Part shown: in pieces, positions 20,263 through 29,158 of the stretch | How positions within the stretch are numbered: position 1 is the stretch's first letter | Layout of the letters: the number at the start of each line of letters is the position of its first letter | Assembly: GCF_021261325.1 (NCBI RefSeq) | Contig: NZ_JAJSBI010000022.1 | Span: 1 to 64,000 of the forward strand | Length of the DNA stretch: 64,000 nucleotides | Direction: 5' to 3' | Origin: Streptomyces guryensis | GTDB taxonomy: Bacteria > Actinomycetota > Actinomycetes > Streptomycetales > Streptomycetaceae | The notes under the pieces: model-generated | Told to the model about the DNA's origin: nothing | Database searches by the model: none | What the model saw: only the letters and a program-made list of their open reading frames with translations | Program-made: the position numbers and the translations under genes

Positions 20263-21126
20263 CTAGTCGTCACCGGTGGAGCGCGGCGGGCGCGGGCCGC
20301 CGAGTTCCACCGCCGTGCAGCGCCAGCGCAGGTCCTGGCCTCGTTCCAGGCGGAAGGCCATGGCCCGCAGCTGGTCGCCGGCGCCGATACGGGCGAAGGC
20401 CTCGACGGCACCGGGACGGGCTTCGTAGTAGCCGATGTCGCGGACGACGGGGCGTGTGCCGCGGGTGCGCAGGGGGCCGCGTTCGGCGAGCCAGGCCAGT
20501 TCGTCGTAGGCCCGGCCCGCGGTGTGCCGCAGCATCGAGTGGACGGGGCGCTGACCGCTCAGCACCGCGAGGAGAAGGTCGGCGAAGACGTCGGTGGGGC
20601 GGGGCTGGAGGACCGGCCGGAGGTGCGCACTGGCGTGGACGGCGGTGCACGGCGGGTGGTCGGCTGTGGTCCCGGCGGCTGGGGCAAGAGCGGTTTCCCC
20701 CGGGGCGGGCGCCTTGTCGGGCGGCGCCTGGGTGGTGGCGCGGGCCGCCGCGACGGCAGGTGCGCCCGGAGCCGCAGTGGTGTCGGAGGCGGGCGCCACG
20801 GCGGCCTGCCCGCCGGGAGCCGCAGTGACGGTCGCGGTGCCATGGGACGGCGTGGCCGGTCCTGGCGGGAGGCCCGGCGCGTTGAGGGCGGTGGTCAGGC
20901 TCCTGGCCGGAGCGGCAGGAGCTGTGGGCGGGCGGTTGTCGGCGGGCCCTGTGACGGTGGAGAGGCCGTCGGCCCGCGAGCCCCGCGGGCGGCCGCCGCC
21001 CGCGGCGGTGCGGGCCGGGGTTCCGCCCGGGATGCGGGGCGGAGCGCCGCCGGGGCGGCGGGAGTCGCGGCGGCCGGGAGGGCGGGCGCCGGGCTGGTGC
21101 TGCGCCCTGGTCATGATCTTGTGCAT
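20263..21126 (-). CDS. Rv3235 family protein
   Basis: 287 aa. The first ~170 residues are Pro/Ala/Gly-rich and look disordered. The C-terminal ~110 residues form the conserved part, containing PRPTDVFADLLLAVLSGQRP, HTAGRAYDELAWL and ending in a beta-rich GDQLRAMAFRLE region. This matches the Rv3235 family that is encoded beside secA in many actinobacteria, as I recall; the function is unknown, and the conserved domain resembles an alpha+beta fold without catalytic residues. GGGGA 6 bases upstream supports ATG 21126. It converges with secA. Confidence 0.75.
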   Translation of the reverse strand: MHKIMTRAQHQPGARPPGRRDSRRPGGAPPRIPGGTPARTAAGGGRPRGSRADGLSTVTGPADNRPPTAPAAPARSLTTALNAPGLPPGPATPSHGTATVTAAPGGQAAVAPASDTTAAPGAPAVAAARATTQAPPDKAPAPGETALAPAAGTTADHPPCTAVHASAHLRPVLQPRPTDVFADLLLAVLSGQRPVHSMLRHTAGRAYDELAWLAERGPLRTRGTRPVVRDIGYYEARPGAVEAFARIGAGDQLRAMAFRLERGQDLRWRCTAVELGGPRPPRSTGDD

Positions 21127-21440
21127 GTGCGTCCCCGTTCGGTGAGCCGGGTTGATACCGGTCGGTAACTTGGTGTTGGGGATCTTTTACGGGGCAAGAG
21201 GTGGCGACAGCAAGGACACAGGGAGCCGGGTCGGAGTGGTCGGAATCTTCACCTATCAGGGTGATGGAGGGGGTGTAGAACCCCGTGATCACGGGGGTGC
21301 GCCGGGTGAATTCCCAGGCCTGAAGTGGACGCCTCCGGGCAGGTGGGCGGGGACTCGAAAGGGGACTCCCGCACGTATCCTGAAGGCCCTCCAGGAGGCG
21401 CGTGAACGCGCCCAGCAACCGACCACGAAAGCGGCCAGCC
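21127..21440. other. 314-base divergent intergenic region with a 16-bp palindrome
   Basis: No gene is seen here. CCCCGTGATCACGGGG at 21281-21296 is a perfect palindrome midway between the divergently transcribed Rv3235-family and DUF6912-like genes, suggesting a dimeric regulator site. The surrounding sequence is otherwise unremarkable. Confidence 0.5.
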
Positions 21441-21956
21441 ATGCGTGTCTACGTCCCCCTGACCCTCTCCGGTCTCGCCGAGGCGTACAAGACGGGAGAG
21501 CTGGGGGCAGGGCCGCTCGTCGCGTACGCCGTCACACCCGCCCTGCGCGAGTGGTACCTCTCCGACGACATCGAGGAACTGGAGTACGCGGCCCTCAACC
21601 GCGCCGCGCTGGCCTCCCTCCGGCTGCTGGCCGCGGACCCCGGGGCGGTACGTCGCCGGGTCGTGGTGGCCGTCGACGTGCCCGACAGTGCCGCGTCCGC
21701 CGACCCTGACCGGAGTCTCGACCCGGCCGCGCTCGGCGAGGTACGAGTGACCGGGACCGTGGCCCTGGCCAAGGCCGCCGCCGTGCACGTCGACCTCGAC
21801 GACGCGGAGGAGGCCGTGGCCGCCGCGGCCGGGGCGCTCGGGGCGGCCGACCGCGGGGACGACGACGCACAGTTCGTGGTGGACGGGGCCGAGGACCACG
21901 AACTGCTGTGGTACGCGACGCAGGAGATCCCCAACCTGGTCGGGCTCGGGGGCTGA
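21441..21956 (+). CDS. Conserved actinobacterial protein (DUF6912-like)
   Basis: 171 aa from ATG 21441 (MRVYVPLTLSGL). A GTG at 21402 with GGAGG close upstream would add 13 residues; the chosen start gives the compact conserved N-terminus. The sequence is a single alpha/beta domain with features such as YAVTPALREWY, DDIEELEYAALNRAA and a C-terminal LLWYATQEIPNL. I recognise it as a small Streptomyces protein conserved in this neighbourhood but know of no function. Acidic residues are abundant and no signal peptide or membrane segment is present. Confidence 0.75.
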   Translation: MRVYVPLTLSGLAEAYKTGELGAGPLVAYAVTPALREWYLSDDIEELEYAALNRAALASLRLLAADPGAVRRRVVVAVDVPDSAASADPDRSLDPAALGEVRVTGTVALAKAAAVHVDLDDAEEAVAAAAGALGAADRGDDDAQFVVDGAEDHELLWYATQEIPNLVGLGG

Positions 21957-22048
21957 GACTGAGCCCTTCCGGGCCCTCCCCAGTCGGCCCAATGGCGTTC
22001 TGACCTGCGGAGCTCTTGATTGTCAGTGGCGGCGGGTACGTTTTTGGC

Positions 22049-22714
22049 ATGGGGAAGCAGACAGGGGCGCACATTGTCTGGGACTGGAACGGGACGCTGT
22101 TCCACGACAATGACGCGATCATCGGGGCCACGAACGCGGCCTTCGCCGAGCTGGGTCTTGAGTCGATCACGATGGAGCAGTACCGCGCGCTGTACTGCGT
22201 GCCGGTGCCGAAGTTCTACGAGCGGCTCATGGGCCGACTGCCGACGGACGCCGAATGGGAGGTCATGGACGAGACCTTCCACCGGTACTACGCCGAGCAC
22301 CGGGTGCGCTGCGGGCTGACCGAGGGGGCGACGGAGTTGCTCGCCGGATGGCGGTCGGCGGGCCGCAGCCAGTCCATCCTGAGCATGTACACGCACGACG
22401 AACTCGTTCCGCTGGTGCGGGGGTTCGGGATCGAGGCGCACTTCATACGCGTCGACGGGCGGACCGGGCCCTCGGGGGGCAGCAAGGCGGAGCACATGGT
22501 GCGGCACCTGGCCTCACTGACCGGAGTGGACCCGGCTCGTACGGTGGTGATCGGCGACGCCGCCGACGATGCGGTGGCCGCGCGGTATGTGGGGGCGCGG
22601 GCGGTGCTGTACACCGGCGGGTCGCACGGTCGGGCCAGCCTTGAGGTGGTGGGGGTGCCGGTTGTCGACACTCTGCGGGATGCGGTTGCTGAGGCGGAGC
22701 GGTTGGCTGCGTAA
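22049..22714 (+). CDS. HAD superfamily hydrolase (phosphatase-like)
   Basis: 221 aa from ATG 22049 (MGKQTGAHIVWDWNGTL); an upstream TTG in frame lacks support. HAD motif I reads DWNGTLF, so the second Asp of the usual DxDGT is Asn. Motif II is the Ser in SILSMYT, the motif III Lys lies in SGGSKAEHM, and motif IV is VVIGDAADD. The helical cap is of the phosphoglycolate-phosphatase type. A small-molecule phosphatase is likely, but the Asp-to-Asn change at the general acid/base position may lower or alter activity. It converges with the DJ-1 gene across 288 bases of repeats. Confidence 0.85.
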   Translation: MGKQTGAHIVWDWNGTLFHDNDAIIGATNAAFAELGLESITMEQYRALYCVPVPKFYERLMGRLPTDAEWEVMDETFHRYYAEHRVRCGLTEGATELLAGWRSAGRSQSILSMYTHDELVPLVRGFGIEAHFIRVDGRTGPSGGSKAEHMVRHLASLTGVDPARTVVIGDAADDAVAARYVGARAVLYTGGSHGRASLEVVGVPVVDTLRDAVAEAERLAA

Positions 22715-22779
22715 GGGGCTGCGGGGCTGAGGCGGTTTCGCGGCGGCCGGTACTGGGGCTGGGCGGGGTGGGTCCGCTT

Positions 22780-22844
22780 GCCCGCGCCTGCGGGCTGCCG
22801 CCTTTCTTCGGGTCGGGATCCGCCCCAGCGGCACGACTGCCCGC
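22780..22844. repeat. Dispersed palindromic repeat (REP-like), copy 1
   Basis: The arms TGCGGGC-TGCCGC and GCGGCA-cgact-GCCCGCA pair into a 13-bp stem interrupted by a 5-base bulge. A second copy with the same right arm (AGCGGCACGACTGCCCGC) lies at 55527-55576, also between genes. It could act as a terminator for the HAD gene. Confidence 0.6.
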
Positions 22845-22850
22845 AGGGGC

Positions 22851-22966
22851 ACGGAGTGGTCTGCAAGCCCGCAGATGACACGGAGTGGTCTGCAAGCCCG
22901 CAGATGACACGGAGTGGTCTGCAAGCCCGCAGACGATACGGAGTGGTCTGCAAGTCCGCAGGCGAT
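22851..22966. repeat. Four tandem 29-bp repeats
   Basis: Four head-to-tail units start at 22851, 22880, 22909 and 22938. Each begins ACGGAGTGGTCTGCAAG and contains the short inverted CTGC..GCAG. Units 1 and 2 are identical, unit 3 differs at 2 bases and unit 4 at a few. There are no spacers between units, so it is a tandem repeat and not a CRISPR array. It lies between the convergent HAD and DJ-1 genes. Confidence 0.9.
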
Positions 22967-23002
22967 GGCATGGGGCGACTGCCCGCTGGCTGGGCCGCAG
23001 GG

Positions 23003-23569
23003 TCAGGTCACCGGTGCCTTCGCTCGCAGTACCGTCAGGAATTCCCGCATCCAGGCCGGGTGGTCAGGCCAGGCGCGGGAGGAGACCAGGGCGCCGTCGA
23101 CCACTGCCTCGGCGTCCTGGAAGGTGGCGCCGGCGGCCTGCATGTCGGGTTCCAGGGCGGGGTACGCCGTGACGCGGCGGCCGCGCAGGCCGTCGACCGC
23201 GGCGGTGAGCAGGGGGCCGTGGCAGATCTGGGCGACCGGCTTGTCCGCGTCGAAGAAGGACTTGCAGATCTTGCGGAGCTCGGGGTCGTTGCGGAGGTAC
23301 TCGGGGGCACGGCCGCCGGGGATGACGAGAGCGGCGTACTGACCGGGGTCGACCTCGGCGAAGGCGAGGTCGGCGGGCCAGGTGTAGCCGGGCTTCTCGG
23401 TGTAGGTGTCGAAGCCGGGTTCGAAGTCGTGGACGACGAACTGGAGCTGCTTGCGGGCGGGGGCCGCGATATGGACGTCGTAGCCCTCCTCGCGGAGGCG
23501 CTGGTAGGGGTACAGGACCTCGAGTGACTCTGCTGCGTCGCCGGTGACGATGAGGATTTTCGCGGTCAT
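23003..23569 (-). CDS. DJ-1/PfpI family protein
   Basis: 188 aa from ATG 23569 (MTAKILIVTGD), preceded by GAGGGGAG. The family nucleophile is Cys116 in the elbow QICHGPLLTAA; the glutamate partner is in the motif FAEVDPGQYAALVIPGGR, and an arginine lies at the PGGRAPEYLR turn. The fold is that of class I glutamine amidotransferases. Members act as deglycases, chaperones or proteases; the precise activity cannot be told from sequence. The gene is transcribed alone, with its promoter in the 576-base gap before gdh. Confidence 0.9.
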   Translation of the reverse strand: MTAKILIVTGDAAESLEVLYPYQRLREEGYDVHIAAPARKQLQFVVHDFEPGFDTYTEKPGYTWPADLAFAEVDPGQYAALVIPGGRAPEYLRNDPELRKICKSFFDADKPVAQICHGPLLTAAVDGLRGRRVTAYPALEPDMQAAGATFQDAEAVVDGALVSSRAWPDHPAWMREFLTVLRAKAPVT

Positions 23570-24145
23570 GTCGGGCGGCTCCCCTCGGGCGGGCATGCGC
23601 TGTCAAGGGCAACGTGCCTCCTGGGGGTGGTTTTGCCAAGGGGGCCGGTCGTTCAGGAGCAAGGGGGATCAGATGAGGGGTCCGTGTCGTCGGCCCGCAC
23701 GACTGTGGGGCCTTTGCCCCTGTGCAGAGTGTCAAAGTTCCACCCCCGGTTTTGTACACATACGGCTCATGACGGGCCCCCCGTACTGAGCGATAGCCTT
23801 GTGGCGTGATCAGCGCGATAGTTCGCGGGGGCACCGTTGCCCCTGCCCTGCGCCCGGTGTGCACGGACCATCTCCGTGACCGGGCGGCGGTCGCTGGTCT
23901 TCGCGGGCAGGAGGGGGCCGGAAGGGCTCCCGGGATGCCATTCACCCCCTGGACGCGGGCGCTGCGGAGAGCAGCGTCACACCCTCGGGGCAGCTCAAAT
24001 ATGGCTCATATCTGCCCGCTCATCTCACCTTGCGGCATAGCGTCGAAGCAGACCGGAGAACCCGGGCCGTGGCGTCGAGCCGCAGGGGAAGAGACCGTAC
24101 TTCCTTCTACGTCACGCAACGGCGCGCGACAGGAGCCAGAGGACA
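23570..24145. other. 576-base divergent region between the DJ-1 gene and gdh
   Basis: No supported gene is seen. A plus-strand frame beginning with GTG at 23806 has only moderately GC-rich third positions and runs into gdh in another frame, so it is not called. A palindrome-containing hairpin around ATATG-gct-CATAT (23999-24011) lies about 140 bases before gdh and is listed separately. The region is long enough for both promoters and a regulated gdh leader. Confidence 0.5.
23988..24019 (+). promoter_or_regulatory. Operator-like palindrome or hairpin in the gdh leader
   Basis: The perfect palindrome ATATG-gct-CATAT (23999-24011) is flanked by GGGCAG and CTGCCC arms, giving an extended stem with a 5-base bulge. 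It is markedly A/T-rich for this genome and may bind a regulator of glutamate dehydrogenase; this is inference. Confidence 0.35.
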
Positions 24146-27100
24146 ATGCAGACCAAGCTGGACGAAGCCAAGGCCGAGCTGCTCGAGAGGGCCGCCCGGG
24201 TAGCTGAGAACAGCCCGGTCGGGGGGCACCTACCGACCGGGACGACGGACGAGAGTACTCCTGACCGGGACACCGTGCTCGCGTTCCTCCAGCGCTACTA
24301 CCTGCACACCGCCCCGGAGGACCTCAACGGCCGCGACCCGGTCGACATCTTCGGAGCCGCGCTCTCGCACTACCGGCTGGCCGAGAACCGCCCCCAGGGC
24401 ACGGCCAGCGTGCGGGTCCACACGCCCACGGTGGAGGAGAACGGGTGGACGTGCAGCCACTCAGTCGTCGAGGTCGTCACCGACGACATGCCCTTCCTCG
24501 TCGACTCCGTCACCAATGAGCTGACGCGACAGGGACGTGGCATCCACGTCGTCATCCACCCGCAGATCACCGTCCGCCGCGATGTCACCGGCAGGCTCAT
24601 CGAGGTGCTCGGCGCGCAGCCCGGCGTCGACCTGCCGCACGACGCGCACACCGAGTCCTGGATCCACGTCGAGATCGACCGTGAGACCGACCGGGACGAC
24701 CTCAAGCAGATCACCGCCGACCTGCTGCGCGTGCTGTCCGACGTCCGCGAGACCGTCGAGGACTGGGACAAGATGCGGGACGCGGCGCTGCGCATGGCCG
24801 ACGAGCTGCCCAAGGAGCCCGTCGCCACCGACCTGCGCGAGCAGGACATCGAGGAGGCCCGCGAGCTGCTGCGCTGGCTGTCCACCGATCACTTCACCTT
24901 CCTCGGCTACCGCGAGTACCAGCTGCGCGAGGACGACTCGCTGGCCGCCGTGCCCGGCACCGGCCTCGGCATCCTGCGCTCCGACCCGCAGCACGCCGGG
25001 GACGACAGCCACCCGGTGAGCCCGTCCTTCGAGCGGCTGCCCGCCGACGCCCGCGCCAAGGCCCGCGAGCACAAGCTCCTGGTCCTGACCAAGGCGAACA
25101 GCCGTGCCACCGTGCACCGGCCCTCGTACCTGGACTACATCGGGGTCAAGAAGTTCGACGCGGACGGCAACGTCGTCGGCGAGCGCCGCTTCCTCGGTCT
25201 GTTCTCCTCCGCCGCCTACACCGAGTCGGTGCGCCGGGTCCCGGTCATCCGCCGCAAGGTCGAGGAGGTCCTGGAGCGCGCCGGCTTCTCGCCCAACAGC
25301 CACGACGGGCGCGACCTGCTGCAGATCCTGGAGACGTACCCGCGCGACGAGCTCTTCCAGACGCCGGCCGACGAACTCGAGTCCATCGCCACCTCCGTGC
25401 TGTACCTGCAGGAGCGCAGGCGGCTGCGCCTCTACCTGCGGCAGGACGAGTACGGGCGCTACTACTCCGCCCTCGTCTACCTCCCGCGCGACCGGTACAC
25501 CACCGGCGTCCGGCTCAGGATCATCGACATCCTGAAGGAGGAACTCGGCGGAACCAGCGTCGACTTCACGGCCTGGAACACCGAGTCGATCCTGTCCCGC
25601 CTGCACTTCGTGGTCCGGGTCCCGCAGGGCACCGAGCTGCCGCAGCTGTCCGACGCCGACAAGGACCGTATCGAGGCCCGCCTGGTGGAGGCCGCCCGCT
25701 CCTGGGCCGACGGCTTCGCCGAGGCGCTGAACGCCGAGTGCGGCGAGGAGCGCGCCGCCGAACTGCTGCGCCGCTACAACAACGCCTTCCCCGAGGGCTA
25801 CAAGGCCGACCACACCCCGCGTGCCGCGGTCGCCGACCTCGTCCACCTCGAGCAGCTCAGCGAGGCACAGGCCCACAGCGGCCAGGACTTCTCCCTCAGC
25901 CTGTACGAGCCGGTCGGCGCCGCCCCCGAGGAGCGCCGGTTCAAGATCTACCGCAAGGGCGAGGCCGTCTCCCTGTCCGCCGTGCTGCCGGTCCTCAGCC
26001 GGCTCGGTGTCGAGGTGACGGACGAGCGGCCGTACGAGCTGCGCTGCTCGGACCGCACCACCGCCTGGATCTACGACTTCGGCCTGCGCATGCCCAAGTT
26101 GCAGAACGGCAGCGGCGACTACCTCGGCGACGACGCCCGCGAGCGCGTCCAGGAGGCCTTCGCCGCCACCTGGACCGGCCAGGCGGAGAACGACGGCTTC
26201 AACGCCCTGGTGCTGAGCGCCGGGCTGAGCTGGCGGCAGGCGATGGTGCTGCGGGCGTACGCCAAGTACCTGCGGCAGGCCGGTTCCACCTTCAGCCAGG
26301 ACTACATGGAGGACACCCTCCGCAACAACGTCCACACCACCCGGCTGCTCGTCTCGCTGTTCGAGGCGCGGATGTCGCCGGACCGGCAGCGGGCCGGGCG
26401 CGAGATCGTCGACGCGCTCCTCGAAGAGGTCGACGCGGCCCTCGACCAGGTGGCCTCCCTCGACGAGGACCGGATCCTGCGGTCCTTCCTGACCGTCATC
26501 AAGGCGACCCTCCGTACGAACTTCTTCCAGGAGGCGGCGGGCGGCAGGCCGCACGCGTACGTGTCCATGAAGTTCGACCCGCAGGCGATCCCCGATCTCC
26601 CGGCGCCGCGCCCGGCGTACGAGATCTGGGTGTACTCGCCGCGCGTGGAGGGCGTGCACCTGCGCTTCGGCAAGGTCGCGCGCGGAGGCCTGCGCTGGTC
26701 CGACCGGCGTGAGGACTTCCGCACCGAGATCCTCGGCCTGGTCAAGGCGCAGATGGTGAAGAACACCGTCATCGTGCCGGTCGGCGCCAAGGGCGGATTC
26801 GTCGCCAAGCAGCTGCCGGACCCGAGCCTGGACCGGGACGCGTGGCTGGCCGAGGGCATCGCCAGCTACAAGACGTTCATCTCGGCGCTGCTCGACATCA
26901 CCGACAACATGGTGGCCGGCGAGGTCGTGCCCCCGGCGGACGTCGTGCGGCACGACGAGGACGACACCTACCTCGTGGTCGCCGCCGACAAGGGCACCGC
27001 GACCTTCTCGGACATCGCCAACGGGGTCGCTCAGACGTACAACTTCTGGCTCGGCGACGCCTTCGCCTCCGGTGGCTCGGCCGGCTACGACCACAAGGGC

Positions 27101-29092
27101 ATGGGCATCACCGCCCGCGGCGCCTGGGAGTCCGTCAAGCGGCACTTCCGGGAGCTGGGCGTCGACACGCAGAGCGAGGACTTCACCGTCGTCGGCATCG
27201 GCGACATGTCCGGTGACGTGTTCGGCAACGGCATGCTGCTGAGCGAGCACATCCGCCTGGTCGCCGCCTTCGACCACCGGCACATCTTCATCGACCCGAA
27301 CCCGGTCGCGGAGACGTCGTACGCCGAGCGGCGTCGGATCTTCGAGCTGCCGCGCTCCAGCTGGGCCGACTACAACACCGAGCTCATCTCCGCGGGCGGT
27401 GGCGTGTTCCCGCGTACCGCCAAGGCCATCCAGCTCAACTCGCACATCCGCGAGGCCCTCGGCATCGAGGGCAAGGTCTCCAAGATGACCCCGGCCGACC
27501 TGATGAAGACCATCCTCCAGGCCCCGGTGGACCTGCTGTGGAACGGCGGCATCGGTACGTATGTGAAGGCCAGCACGGAGAGCCAGGCGGACGTCGGCGA
27601 CAAGGCCAACGACCCGATCCGGGTCGACGGCGCAGACCTGCGGGTCAAGGTCGTGGGCGAGGGCGGCAACCTGGGCCTGACCCAGCTCGGCCGGATCGAG
27701 TTCGCACGGCAGGGCGGCAAGATCAACACGGACGCGATCGACAACAGCGCGGGCGTGGACACCTCCGACCACGAGGTGAACATCAAGATCCTGCTCAACG
27801 GCCTGGTCGCCGACGGTGACATGACCGTCAAGCAGCGCAACAAGCTGCTCGCCGAGATGACCGACGAGGTCGGCGCGCTGGTCCTGCGCAACAACTACGC
27901 GCAGAACACGGCGATCGCCAACGCGCTGGCCCAGTCCAAGGACATGCTCCACGCCCAGCAGCGGTTCATCCGCCACCTGGTGCGCGAGGGCCACCTGGAC
28001 CGGGCGCTGGAGTTCCTCCCCACCGACCGTCAGATCCGCGAGCGCCTCAACTCCGGCCAGGGCCTCACCAGCCCGGAGACCGCCGTCCTGCTGGCGTACA
28101 CGAAGATCACGGTCGCCGAGGAGCTGCTGCACACCTCGCTGCCGGACGACGCGTATCTGCGCGGTCTGCTGCACGCGTACTTCCCGACGGCGCTGCGCGA
28201 GCAGTTCGCCGACCGCATCGACGGCCACCCGCTGCACCGTGAGATCACCACGACCGTCCTGGTCAACGACACGGTCAACACGGGCGGTACGACCTATCTG
28301 CACCGGCTGCGCGAGGAGACCGGCGCCTCGCTGGAGGAGATCGTGCGGGCGCAGACCGCGGCGCGGGCGATCTTCTGCTCGGCACCGGTGTGGGACGCGG
28401 TCGAGGACCTGGACAACCACGTCGAGGCCGCTGTGCAGACCCGGATCCGGCTGCACTCGCGCCGCCTGGTGGAGCGCGGCACGCGCTGGCTGCTCAACAA
28501 CCGGCCGCAGCCGCTGCAGCTCGCCGAGACGGTCTCGTTCTTCGCCGAGCGTGTCGAGCAGGTCTGGCAGCAGCTCACCAAGCTGCTGCGCGGAGCGGAC
28601 CTCGAGTGGTGGCAGCAGATCCACGACGAGCTGACCGGCGCCGGCGTCCCGGACGAGCTCGCCACCCGGGTGGCCGGGTTCTCCTCCGCCTTCCCGGCGC
28701 TCGACATCGTCTCGGTGGCCGACCGCATGGGCAAGGAGCCGCTGGACGTCGCCGAGGTCTACTACGACCTCGCCGACCGTCTGCACATCACCCAGCTCAT
28801 GGACCGCATCATCGAGCTGCCGCGCGCCGACCGCTGGCAGTCCATGGCCCGCGCCTCCATCCGTGAGGACCTGTACGCGGCCCACGCGGCGCTGACCGCG
28901 GACGTCCTGGCGGTGGGCAACGGCACCTCGACTCCCGAGCAGCGCTTCAAGGCCTGGGAGGAGAAGAACGCGGCGATCCTGGGGCGGGCGCGCACGACCC
29001 TGGAGGAGATCCAGAGTTCGGAGACGTTCGACCTGGCCAACCTGTCGGTGGCGATGCGCACGATGCGGACGCTGCTGCGGACGCACTCGTAG
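24146..29092 (+). CDS. gdh: NAD-specific glutamate dehydrogenase, large (180-kDa) class
   Basis: 1648 aa, matching the oligomeric large GDH class first described in Streptomyces clavuligerus and also found in proteobacteria and mycobacteria. It deaminates glutamate to 2-oxoglutarate and ammonia with NAD+. A long N-terminal regulatory part with ACT-like segments (about 1-700) precedes the catalytic core (about 790-1200), which contains RGGLRWSDRREDFRTEILG, the Lys-bearing KAQMVKNTVIVPVGAKGGF and the nucleotide-binding VGIGDMSGDVFGNGML. A C-terminal helical region follows. ATG 24146 has AGGAGCCAGAGGA upstream. It is monocistronic and ends at a perfect bidirectional terminator. Confidence 0.96.
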   Translation: MQTKLDEAKAELLERAARVAENSPVGGHLPTGTTDESTPDRDTVLAFLQRYYLHTAPEDLNGRDPVDIFGAALSHYRLAENRPQGTASVRVHTPTVEENGWTCSHSVVEVVTDDMPFLVDSVTNELTRQGRGIHVVIHPQITVRRDVTGRLIEVLGAQPGVDLPHDAHTESWIHVEIDRETDRDDLKQITADLLRVLSDVRETVEDWDKMRDAALRMADELPKEPVATDLREQDIEEARELLRWLSTDHFTFLGYREYQLREDDSLAAVPGTGLGILRSDPQHAGDDSHPVSPSFERLPADARAKAREHKLLVLTKANSRATVHRPSYLDYIGVKKFDADGNVVGERRFLGLFSSAAYTESVRRVPVIRRKVEEVLERAGFSPNSHDGRDLLQILETYPRDELFQTPADELESIATSVLYLQERRRLRLYLRQDEYGRYYSALVYLPRDRYTTGVRLRIIDILKEELGGTSVDFTAWNTESILSRLHFVVRVPQGTELPQLSDADKDRIEARLVEAARSWADGFAEALNAECGEERAAELLRRYNNAFPEGYKADHTPRAAVADLVHLEQLSEAQAHSGQDFSLSLYEPVGAAPEERRFKIYRKGEAVSLSAVLPVLSRLGVEVTDERPYELRCSDRTTAWIYDFGLRMPKLQNGSGDYLGDDARERVQEAFAATWTGQAENDGFNALVLSAGLSWRQAMVLRAYAKYLRQAGSTFSQDYMEDTLRNNVHTTRLLVSLFEARMSPDRQRAGREIVDALLEEVDAALDQVASLDEDRILRSFLTVIKATLRTNFFQEAAGGRPHAYVSMKFDPQAIPDLPAPRPAYEIWVYSPRVEGVHLRFGKVARGGLRWSDRREDFRTEILGLVKAQMVKNTVIVPVGAKGGFVAKQLPDPSLDRDAWLAEGIASYKTFISALLDITDNMVAGEVVPPADVVRHDEDDTYLVVAADKGTATFSDIANGVAQTYNFWLGDAFASGGSAGYDHKGMGITARGAWESVKRHFRELGVDTQSEDFTVVGIGDMSGDVFGNGMLLSEHIRLVAAFDHRHIFIDPNPVAETSYAERRRIFELPRSSWADYNTELISAGGGVFPRTAKAIQLNSHIREALGIEGKVSKMTPADLMKTILQAPVDLLWNGGIGTYVKASTESQADVGDKANDPIRVDGADLRVKVVGEGGNLGLTQLGRIEFARQGGKINTDAIDNSAGVDTSDHEVNIKILLNGLVADGDMTVKQRNKLLAEMTDEVGALVLRNNYAQNTAIANALAQSKDMLHAQQRFIRHLVREGHLDRALEFLPTDRQIRERLNSGQGLTSPETAVLLAYTKITVAEELLHTSLPDDAYLRGLLHAYFPTALREQFADRIDGHPLHREITTTVLVNDTVNTGGTTYLHRLREETGASLEEIVRAQTAARAIFCSAPVWDAVEDLDNHVEAAVQTRIRLHSRRLVERGTRWLLNNRPQPLQLAETVSFFAERVEQVWQQLTKLLRGADLEWWQQIHDELTGAGVPDELATRVAGFSSAFPALDIVSVADRMGKEPLDVAEVYYDLADRLHITQLMDRIIELPRADRWQSMARASIREDLYAAHAALTADVLAVGNGTSTPEQRFKAWEEKNAAILGRARTTLEEIQSSETFDLANLSVAMRTMRTLLRTHS

Positions 29093-29100
29093 CGGGCGGT

Positions 29101-29150
29101 ACGAAAGCGAGGTGCCCCGAGCCGACCGGCTCGGGGCACCTCGCTTTCGT
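29101..29150. terminator. Bidirectional terminator between gdh and the ABC ATPase gene
   Basis: A 50-base perfect inverted repeat has 23-bp arms, starting ACGAAAGCGAGGTGCC, and a GACC loop. It sits between two convergent stop codons and serves both strands. Confidence 0.95.
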
Positions 29151-29158
29151 GGCGGTGG

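Noticed and set aside
22851..22966. CRISPR array
   Set aside because: The 29-bp repeats are directly adjacent with no spacers, and no cas genes are present.
23806..24207. Possible 133-aa gene upstream of gdh
   Set aside because: Third positions are only moderately GC-rich, there is no convincing ribosome site, and it overlaps the gdh start in another frame.
24461..29086. A 1541-codon open frame on the minus strand opposite gdh
   Set aside because: Complementary shadow of gdh with no family motifs and no ribosome site.
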